A DNA stretch of 64,000 bases. Origin: Solirubrobacteraceae bacterium. GTDB taxonomy: Bacteria > Actinomycetota > Thermoleophilia > Solirubrobacterales > Solirubrobacteraceae. A program made the position numbers and the translations under genes. The stretch lies in NCBI GenBank assembly GCA_016462625.1, contig JAEMSV010000002.1, positions 1-64,000 of the forward strand, written 5' to 3'. Below are positions 58,332 to 64,000 of the stretch, in pieces. Positions within the stretch are counted from its first letter, which is position 1; each line of letters begins with the position of its first letter. The notes beneath the pieces are model-generated. The model had not been told where the DNA came from, made no database searches, and saw only the letters and a program-made list of their open reading frames with translations.

Positions 58332-58658
58332 ATGGCCGGATCCCTGCAGGACGTCACCGACGCGAATTTCCAGGCCGAGGTCATCGAGGCTGACGGCCCG
58401 GTGCTCGTCGACTTCTGGGCCCCCTGGTGCGGTCCGTGCCGCGTCGTCGCGCCCGTCCTCGAGGAGATCGCCGGCGAGAAGCCCGAGCTGAAGATCGTCA
58501 AGCTCAACGTCGACGAGAACCAGCAGACGGCCGCGCAGTTCGAGGTCCTCTCGATCCCGACGATGATCATCTTCAAGCACGGCAGCGTCGCGAAGAAGAT
58601 CATCGGCGCGTACCCGAAGCGCAAGCTCGAGGCCGAGCTCGAGCCAGTCCTCGCGTAG
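58332..58658 (+). CDS. trxA: Thioredoxin
   Basis: The 108-residue protein is a canonical thioredoxin with the active site WCGPC at residues 32-36 (VDFWAPWCGPCRVVAPVLEE), the cis-Pro segment SIPTMIIFKHGS and normal length. It reduces protein disulfides in the cytoplasm with thioredoxin reductase, not encoded here. ATG 58332 has AAGGAG at good spacing. It is a single-gene unit ended by a strong hairpin. Confidence 0.96.
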   Translation: MAGSLQDVTDANFQAEVIEADGPVLVDFWAPWCGPCRVVAPVLEEIAGEKPELKIVKLNVDENQQTAAQFEVLSIPTMIIFKHGSVAKKIIGAYPKRKLEAELEPVLA

Positions 58659-58680
58659 CTCGCCGATCAACCCTTTCAAG

Positions 58681-58712
58681 CGGCCGTGCGCCCCAGTGCG
58701 CACGGCCGTTTG
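58681..58712 (+). terminator. Rho-independent terminator of trxA
   Basis: CGGCCGTGCGC and GCGCACGGCCG form a perfect 11-base stem with a 6-base loop, followed by TTTGT. Confidence 0.8.
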
Positions 58713-58715
58713 TCG

Positions 58716-58745
58716 TTCCACAGAGATTGTGGAACAATTCCACAA
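58716..58745. promoter_or_regulatory. GntR-type operator upstream of the EamA transporter gene
   Basis: Two overlapping inverted repeats occur: TTCCACA-N5-TGTGGAA (58716-58734) and TTGTGGAA-N3-TTCCACAA (58727-58745). The second ends 3 bases before ATG 58749. The second gene of the operon encodes a GntR protein, the likely ligand-dependent repressor of this site. Confidence 0.65.
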
Positions 58746-58748
58746 GTC

Positions 58749-59624
58749 ATGCCCCGGCTCCAGGTCCTCTTCGCCGCGATCCTGTTCGGCACCACCGGCA
58801 CCGCGATGGAGCTCGGCCCCGACGCGAGCCCGCTCGCCGTGGGCGCCGCGCGGATCGCGGTCGGCGGTGCGCTCCTGCTCCTCGCCGCGCGGCTGATCGG
58901 CGCCCGGATGCCGCGCGACCGGCGGGCGATCGCCGGCGTCGCACTGGGAATCGCGGTCTACCAGCTGTCGTTCTTCGCGGCGGTGGATCTGACCGGCGTC
59001 GCGGTCGGCACGGTGGTCGCGATCGGTACCGGCCCGGCCGTCGCGGGCGGGCTCGGCGCGCTGCTGAACGGCGAGCAGCTCACCCGCCGCTGGGTCATCG
59101 CGACGAGCCTCGCGGGCATCGGCGTCGCGCTCCTCGTCCTCGGCGGCAGCGGCGACGCGAGCATCGAGCCGCTGGGCATCGTGCTCGCCGTGATCGCGGG
59201 CGCCGGCTACGGCACGTACACCGTCGTGTCCAAGGGCCAGCTCCAGCGCGGCGCCGACCCCGAGGGCGTGATGGCTTCCGGCTTCGCGAGCGCCGGCATC
59301 CTGCTCCTGCCCGTGCTCCTGATCGCCGGGCCCGGGTTCCTGGCCGAGCCCGGGGGACTCGCGCTCGCGCTGTACCTCGGCGCGATCCCGACCGCGCTGG
59401 CGTACGTCCTGTTCGCCCGCGGGCTGCGCCACCTCTCCAGCGGCGAGACGGCGACGATCGTCCTCGCCGAGCCGGTCACCGCCGCGGCCCTCGGCATGAC
59501 CGTGCTCGACGAGACCCCCGGGACGATCGCGCTCGTCGGCGCCGGACTGGTTCTCGCGGGACTCGCGGTGCTGGCCTTACCGCGACGGGAAGAACCGACC
59601 ACCGCGGATGTCGTGCCGGCATGA
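58749..59624 (+). CDS. EamA/DMT-superfamily transporter
   Basis: The 291-residue protein has ten predicted membrane helices in two EamA repeats (LQVLFAAILFGTTGTAMELG in the first; GIVLAVIAGAGYGTYTVVSK in the second, ending IVLAEPVTAAALGMTVLDET). It exports metabolites such as amino acids or drugs. ATG 58749 is only 3 bases from the end of the operator. Its stop overlaps the GntR start (ATGA), so it is the first gene of an operon. Confidence 0.9.
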   Translation: MPRLQVLFAAILFGTTGTAMELGPDASPLAVGAARIAVGGALLLLAARLIGARMPRDRRAIAGVALGIAVYQLSFFAAVDLTGVAVGTVVAIGTGPAVAGGLGALLNGEQLTRRWVIATSLAGIGVALLVLGGSGDASIEPLGIVLAVIAGAGYGTYTVVSKGQLQRGADPEGVMASGFASAGILLLPVLLIAGPGFLAEPGGLALALYLGAIPTALAYVLFARGLRHLSSGETATIVLAEPVTAAALGMTVLDETPGTIALVGAGLVLAGLAVLALPRREEPTTADVVPA

Positions 59625-60256
59625 ACGCCCCGCTGCCCCGCGTCTCCGCCGTCGAGGCACTCGTCGCCGTCCTGCGCGAGCGGATCCTCGAGGGTGAGCT
59701 CGCACCCGGCGAGCGGCTCGTCGAGCGCGAGCTGACCGAGCGCTACGCCGTCGCGCGCCACACCCTGCGCGCGGCGCTGCGCCAGCTGCACGCCGCGGGA
59801 CTGGTGACGATCGAGCCGAACCGCGGCGCGCGGGTCGCAGAGCTCGACCCCTCCGAGCTGCGCGACCTCTTCGCCCTGCGTCTCGCCCTCGAGCGCGAGG
59901 CCGCGCAGCTCGCGCTCGAGCGGAACGACGGGGCGCTGCCCCCGCCCGTGCACGCCGCCGCGGACCGCCTGGCCGACCTCGCGGCGAGCAGCCGCGCCTC
60001 GTGGGCGCGGGTCGCCGAGGCGCACAACGACGTCCACACCGCGATCGTGGCTGCGGGCGGCGCGCCGCGCATCGTCCGGGCCTACGACGCCCTCGCCGCG
60101 GAGCTCGCCCTCTTCACCATGCAGCTGCGGCCGGTGTGGACGCGCGACCGCCTCGGCCCCGATCACGTCGCGCTGGTCCGGGCGATCGAGCGCGACGGAC
60201 CCGACGTCCTGAGAGCCCACGTGCAGGAGTCGCTGGCAGCGCTGACCGCGCATTGA
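59621..60256 (+). CDS. GntR-family (FadR subfamily) regulator
   Basis: From ATG 59621 the product has 211 residues. The winged HTH is VLRERILEGELAPGERLVER then ELTERYAVARHTLRAALRQL. The C-terminal FCD domain has ELRDLFALRLALEREAAQLA and the metal-site His residues in EAHNDVHTAIVAAGG. It senses a carboxylate or CoA-related ligand and probably represses the operon from the operator at 58716-58745. Confidence 0.9.
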   Translation: MNAPLPRVSAVEALVAVLRERILEGELAPGERLVERELTERYAVARHTLRAALRQLHAAGLVTIEPNRGARVAELDPSELRDLFALRLALEREAAQLALERNDGALPPPVHAAADRLADLAASSRASWARVAEAHNDVHTAIVAAGGAPRIVRAYDALAAELALFTMQLRPVWTRDRLGPDHVALVRAIERDGPDVLRAHVQESLAALTAH

Positions 60257-60271
60257 GATAGTGCGCCCTCG

Positions 60272-61141
60272 ATGGCGAAGCTGCCGCTCTCCCAGCTGAT
60301 CAACGGCCACGCGCGGCTGCACGCGGGCGAGCTGCGCGCCGCCGTGTCGGGCAGCACGGTGCTCGTGACCGGCGCATCGTTCGGGATCGGTGAGGCGACG
60401 ACCCGGCATCTGGTCGCCGCCGGCGCGACCGTCCTCGCCGTCGCCCGTACCGCCGACCGGCTCGACGAGTTGGCGGCGGAGCTCGCCGACCGTGACGGCA
60501 GCGTCGTCGTCCTCCCGTGCGACCTGACCGACTTCGACGCGGTCGGCGAGCTGGGCGCGCGCGTCCTCGCCGACCACGGCCCGCCCGACGTCCTCGTCAA
60601 CAACGCGGGGCGCTCGATCCGCCGCAGCATCGCCGACTCGACCGACCGCTTCCACGACTTCCAGCGCACGATCGACATCAACTACCTCGCGCCCGTGCGG
60701 CTCACCCTCGCGCTGCTGCCCGCGATGCGCGAGCGCGGCTCAGGCCACCTCGTCGCGATCTCGACGAGCGGTGTCCGCGGCCTTCCCGCCGCGCCGGGCT
60801 GGTCGGCGTACCAGTCCTCGAAGGCGGCGTTCGACACCTGGACGCGCAGCGTCGCGCAGGAGATCTCCAGCGACGGGGTCGCGACGACGAGCGTCTACTT
60901 CGGCCTCGTCCGCACGCGGATGAGCGCGCCGACCGCAGGCTTCAACGCGATCCCCGGGCAGAGCCCAAAGGCCGCCGGCTGGATGGTCTGCGACGCGATC
61001 GTGCACCGCCCGCGCAGCGCCGGGCCGTGGTGGATCGGCCCGGCCGACGTCGTGACGAACGGCGTGCTGCGCCGCCCGACCGAGGCCGTCCTCACGCACG
61101 CGTTCCGCCGCGGCGAGAAGGGCCGCTCGCGCGAAGCCTGA
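60272..61141 (+). CDS. Short-chain dehydrogenase/reductase
   Basis: The 289-residue SDR has the cofactor loop VLVTGASFGIGEATTRHLVA, the NNAG motif VLVNNAGRSI, the catalytic Ser in VAISTSGVRG and YQSSK (YxxxK). The C-terminal extension FNAIPGQSPKAAGWMVCDAI resembles SDRs paired with acyl-CoA ligases in lipid or polyketide-like metabolism. Its stop overlaps the ligase start (TGATG). Confidence 0.9.
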   Translation: MAKLPLSQLINGHARLHAGELRAAVSGSTVLVTGASFGIGEATTRHLVAAGATVLAVARTADRLDELAAELADRDGSVVVLPCDLTDFDAVGELGARVLADHGPPDVLVNNAGRSIRRSIADSTDRFHDFQRTIDINYLAPVRLTLALLPAMRERGSGHLVAISTSGVRGLPAAPGWSAYQSSKAAFDTWTRSVAQEISSDGVATTSVYFGLVRTRMSAPTAGFNAIPGQSPKAAGWMVCDAIVHRPRSAGPWWIGPADVVTNGVLRRPTEAVLTHAFRRGEKGRSREA

Positions 61142-62775
61142 TGCCCGGCCGGAAGCGCACCTCGGTCGTCATGGCCGCCGGCGCCGTGCGCGCCCTCTCC
61201 CGCGCGGGGGTCGTCCGCCCGGTCGCGCCGGACACGCTGCGCCGGGTCGGCGGGGCCCGCCACCGGCTGCGCGAGTCGCTCGCGTCCGTGGTCGCCATCG
61301 GAGCGGCGCGCTGGCCCGACCGCGTCGCGCTCTCCGACGACCGCGGAGCCGTCACGTACGGCGAGCTGCACCGGCGTGGCGCCGCGCTCGCCGCGGGGCT
61401 GCAGCGCGACCTCGGTGTGGGCCCGGACCGGAGCCTTGCGATCCTCGCCCGCAACCACAACGGGGCGGTCGAGGCCGCGATCGCCGCCGGCCGCCTCGGC
61501 GCGGATCTGCTCCTGCTGAACACCGACTTCGCCGGACCGCAGCTCGCCGACGTCCTCAAGCGCGAGCGCCCCGGCGCGATCGCGATCGACGAGGAGTTCC
61601 TGCCCGCCCTCGGGTTCACCGGCCCGAGCGCCCCACCGGCGGTCGTCGCGTGGCACGACGCCCCGCAGACGCTGCCCACCCTGGAGTCCTTCGCGTCGGC
61701 GCCGCTCACGGGTCCGCCGCCGCTGCCGACCCGCACGAGCCGCCTGACGATCCTGACCTCCGGCACGACCGGCCGCCCGAAGGGCGCGCGGCGCGCGATC
61801 GGCGCCACGGCGATGGCCGGCGTCGTGGCCAGCGCGCTGGACCGGACCGGCCTGCGCAGCGGCGACCCGGTCTTCGTCGCGGTCCCGCTGTTCCACGGCT
61901 ACGGGTTCGCGCTCGCCGTCCTGGCGCTCGTGCTCGGCTGCCCGCTGTCCCTGCGCCGCCGCTTCGAGCCGGAGGCCGCGCTCGCGCTGGTCGATGCTGA
62001 GCGGCTGCGAATGATGGCGGTCGTCCCCGTGATGCTGAAGCGGATGCTCGACGTGCCGCTCGATGTCGCGGCGACATACGACCGCGCGTCTCTGGAGATC
62101 GTGCTCAGCGGCGCCGCGCCGCTCGACCCGGTGCTCGCCGATCGCACGCTGCGGGCGTGGGGACCGATCCTCTACAACGGCTACGGCTCGAGCGAGGCGG
62201 GCGTCGCGACGCTGGCCACCCCGGAGGACCTGCACGACGACCCGAGCAGCGTCGGGCGGCCGGTCCTGGGCACGACCATCCGCATCCTCGACGACGACCA
62301 CCAGCAGCTGCCGCCGAGCGTGACGGGCCACGTGTTCGTCGACAGCTCACTCGCCTTCGACGGGTACACCGGCGAGGAGGGGCGGGGGCGCAAGGCGGTC
62401 GTCGACGGGATGGTGGCGACCGGCGACATGGGCCACCTCGACATCCACGGGCGGCTGTCGATCAGCGGCCGCGAGGACGACATGATCCTGTCGGGCGGCG
62501 AGAACGTGTACCCGCAGGAGATCGAGGACGTGCTGCACGAGCACGAGGGGATCGCCGACGTCGCCGTGCTCGGCGTGCACGACCCGGAGTTCGGCCAGCG
62601 GCTCGCCGCCTACGTCGTCTGCGAGGAGGGCGAGTTCCTCGGCGAGGAGGAGATCAGGTCGTTCGTGCGCGAGCGGCTCGCCCGGTACAAGGTGCCCCGT
62701 GACGTGGTGTTCATCGACGAGCTCCCGCGCACCGCGACGGGCAAGGTCCGCCGCCGGGCGCTACCCGGGCCCTGA
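61141..62775 (+). CDS. AMP-binding acyl-CoA ligase
   Basis: The 544-residue ANL enzyme has the phosphate loop LTILTSGTTGRPKGARRAIG, the AMP-contact GYGSSEAG, the hinge GDMGHLDIHGRLSISGREDD and the catalytic Lys in RTATGKVRRR at the C-terminus. It activates a carboxylic acid (probably a fatty acid) as acyl-AMP and acyl-CoA. It is coupled to the SDR gene, so the pair probably modify one lipid-like substrate; the GntR regulator fits a CoA-linked ligand. Confidence 0.92.
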   Translation: MPGRKRTSVVMAAGAVRALSRAGVVRPVAPDTLRRVGGARHRLRESLASVVAIGAARWPDRVALSDDRGAVTYGELHRRGAALAAGLQRDLGVGPDRSLAILARNHNGAVEAAIAAGRLGADLLLLNTDFAGPQLADVLKRERPGAIAIDEEFLPALGFTGPSAPPAVVAWHDAPQTLPTLESFASAPLTGPPPLPTRTSRLTILTSGTTGRPKGARRAIGATAMAGVVASALDRTGLRSGDPVFVAVPLFHGYGFALAVLALVLGCPLSLRRRFEPEAALALVDAERLRMMAVVPVMLKRMLDVPLDVAATYDRASLEIVLSGAAPLDPVLADRTLRAWGPILYNGYGSSEAGVATLATPEDLHDDPSSVGRPVLGTTIRILDDDHQQLPPSVTGHVFVDSSLAFDGYTGEEGRGRKAVVDGMVATGDMGHLDIHGRLSISGREDDMILSGGENVYPQEIEDVLHEHEGIADVAVLGVHDPEFGQRLAAYVVCEEGEFLGEEEIRSFVRERLARYKVPRDVVFIDELPRTATGKVRRRALPGP

Positions 62776-63693
62776 CACGAAGCCGGGCAGCCACGTCCGC
62801 AGGTCGCGCTGCCAGTACGGCCAAGAGTGCGTGCCGTTGCCGTAGGCGAACCACTCGTGGCCGATCCCGAGCGTGAGCAGGCGGCGCCGCAGCGACCAGG
62901 TCGTCGCGTGCATCTGCTGCTCGACGACGTCGCCGATCGAGTCCTTGTCGAACGGCCCCGGACGGCCGTTGCCGACCGCGAGGAACAGCCGGGTGTAGCG
63001 CAGGTGCTCGGCGAGGTCGACGGGGTTGTGCGCGCGCCAGACGGGCTTCTGCCGCCGCGGATCTCCGAACGGGCCCAGCGGGTTGCCGCTGATCGCGCCG
63101 GCCTCGGCGGTGATCGTCAGCTGGGTCGGCCAGCTCCCGACGATGTCGACCGCGCCCGAGAAGCTCGCCGCCCACCCGAACACGTCCGGGTTGCGCGCCG
63201 CGTAGCTCATCGCGCCGAAGCCACCCATCGAGAGGCCGGCGATCCCGCGGCGGCTGCGGTCGGCGACCGTGCGGTACGTCGTGTCGACCCACGGCACGAG
63301 CTCGTCGACGTGGAAGGTCTCCCACTGCGGGCGCCCGTCCTTGCCCGCGCTGCGCCAGTCGGTGAACCAGCCGTCGGCGCCGCCTTCGGGCATGACGACG
63401 ATGACCTCCTGGCCCTTCGTGATCCCGACGACGTCGCCCCGGTTGATCCAGTCGCGGTAGTGGCCGAGCCCACCGTGCAGGAGGTAGAGCACGGGGTAGC
63501 GCCGCTCGGGGTGCGCCGCGTAGCCGTCCGGCAGCAGGACGAGCGCTTTGCCGGGCCTTCGCAGGGACGACGTCGAGAACGCGACCTCCTGCAGCCGGTC
63601 GGTCAGCTGGGTGCGGCCGGTCATCTCCAGCGCGTCGGCCGGCGCGGCGAGCACGAGCGCCGCGGCAAGCAGACCGAGCGCGAGGCGCCTCAT
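62761..63693 (-). CDS. Secreted alpha/beta-hydrolase esterase (antigen-85/esterase-D-like)
   Basis: From ATG 63693 the product has 310 residues with a signal peptide (MRRLALGLLAAALVLAAPAD). The esterase motifs are VLYLLHGGLGHYRDWINRGD (oxyanion region), RRGIAGLSMGGFGAMSYAAR (nucleophile Ser in GLSMG) and GIGHEWFAYGNGTHSWPYWQ (catalytic His). It resembles mycolyltransferase-like and esterase D proteins and probably acts on cell-wall or extracellular esters. Its start overlaps the upstream TetR stop (ATGA). Confidence 0.9.
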   Translation of the reverse strand: MRRLALGLLAAALVLAAPADALEMTGRTQLTDRLQEVAFSTSSLRRPGKALVLLPDGYAAHPERRYPVLYLLHGGLGHYRDWINRGDVVGITKGQEVIVVMPEGGADGWFTDWRSAGKDGRPQWETFHVDELVPWVDTTYRTVADRSRRGIAGLSMGGFGAMSYAARNPDVFGWAASFSGAVDIVGSWPTQLTITAEAGAISGNPLGPFGDPRRQKPVWRAHNPVDLAEHLRYTRLFLAVGNGRPGPFDKDSIGDVVEQQMHATTWSLRRRLLTLGIGHEWFAYGNGTHSWPYWQRDLRTWLPGFVSGPG

Positions 63694-64000
63694 CCGACAA
63701 GCGCCATCCTGTGCGCGAGCTCGATGATCGGTCCCCGCAGCGCGGGCAGCTCGTGCGTGCGGCCGGCCCCCACGCGGTCGGTGACAAGCGAGCTGACCGC
63801 CGCGACGAACGCCTCGCACGCGAACCGGTCCTCCTCGCCGGCGTCCACCATCTCGGCGACGAGATCGACGAACCCGCCGCGGAGCACCGACCGGCGCTCG
63901 AGCGCCTTCGGGCCGACCGCGTAGATCTCGATCAGGCAGGTGCGCGCGAAGGCCGGGTCGTCGGCGAGGACGCCAAGGTAGGCCGCGATGACGCGCTCGA
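63690..64000 (-). CDS. TetR-type regulator, C-terminal part (5' end cut by window edge)
   Basis: The frame is open from base 64000 and ends at 63690. The visible 103 residues (AYLGVLADDPAFARTCLIEI, YAVGPKALERRSVLRGGFVD, ending IIELAHRMALVG) look like the ligand-binding domain of a TetR-family regulator. The DNA-binding part lies outside the window. It is coupled to the esterase gene and is probably its regulator. Confidence 0.65.
   Translation of the reverse strand, partial: ERVIAAYLGVLADDPAFARTCLIEIYAVGPKALERRSVLRGGFVDLVAEMVDAGEEDRFACEAFVAAVSSLVTDRVGAGRTHELPALRGPIIELAHRMALVG

Overview
The window is a 64 kb chromosomal stretch of a very GC-rich, densely packed actinobacterial genome. Overlapping ATGA/GTGA/TGATG gene junctions, few Shine-Dalgarno sites, several apparently leaderless genes, an F420-associated DUF2342 metalloprotease, PAC2 and SHOCT proteins, a 7Fe ferredoxin and secreted RTX/PD40 proteins all fit Actinobacteria, and I infer Thermoleophilia/Solirubrobacterales. 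No rRNA, tRNA, CRISPR, IS element or prophage was seen. The longest stretch without a called gene is about 230 bases.

Layout. 1-11.5 kb: a DUF559 protein cut by the left edge, a dispersed palindrome, a secreted PD40 propeller protein, a large LuxR ATPase regulator, an RTX protein coupled to a NAD-binding epimerase-like protein, a 7Fe ferredoxin, two membrane proteins, a GNAT and an HD-GYP response regulator. 11.6-14.1 kb: a compact lasso-peptide cluster (HprK-like kinase, precursor, Asn-synthase-like cyclase, PqqD/RRE protein) with no visible leader peptidase or transporter. 14.1-19.3 kb: Mrp ATPase, chemoreceptor, a Lys/Ala-rich protein and a PucR-like regulator. 19.3-28.2 kb: copper amine oxidase plus APC permease, DUF2342 protein plus inositol-monophosphatase family protein, and a UvrD-like helicase-nuclease. 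28.2-33.5 kb: an RTX protein behind a terminator and a perfect palindrome, then a kaiB-kaiC-PAS/GAF/GGDEF/EAL operon. 33.5-41.2 kb: TetR/enoyl-CoA hydratase pair, a Tat-exported FAD oxidoreductase behind a large inverted repeat, a FAD monooxygenase and TetR gene divergent around twin operators, and a secreted PQQ-type sugar dehydrogenase. 41.2-48.3 kb: a PAC2-galU-GHMP kinase operon, a YhaM-like nuclease, a second copy of the dispersed palindrome, an out-of-frame membrane gene, and a coupled operon of M48 peptidase, SGNH hydrolase, small membrane protein and a split TSUP transporter. 48.3-64 kb: trehalose-phosphatase, an EAL/HDOD protein, DUF554, a glycosyltransferase, GlxA-type regulator plus DJ-1 protein, VOC, CGNR and SRPBCC proteins, PolX, thioredoxin, an EamA-GntR-SDR-acyl-CoA ligase operon, and a TetR-esterase operon cut by the right edge.

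The parts most likely to be new biology are the lasso cluster without its B2 peptidase, the KaiB/KaiC pair joined to a c-di-GMP enzyme, the dispersed palindrome family, and the back-to-back leaderless promoters. Functions are assigned from motifs visible in the translated sequence; no database search was run.
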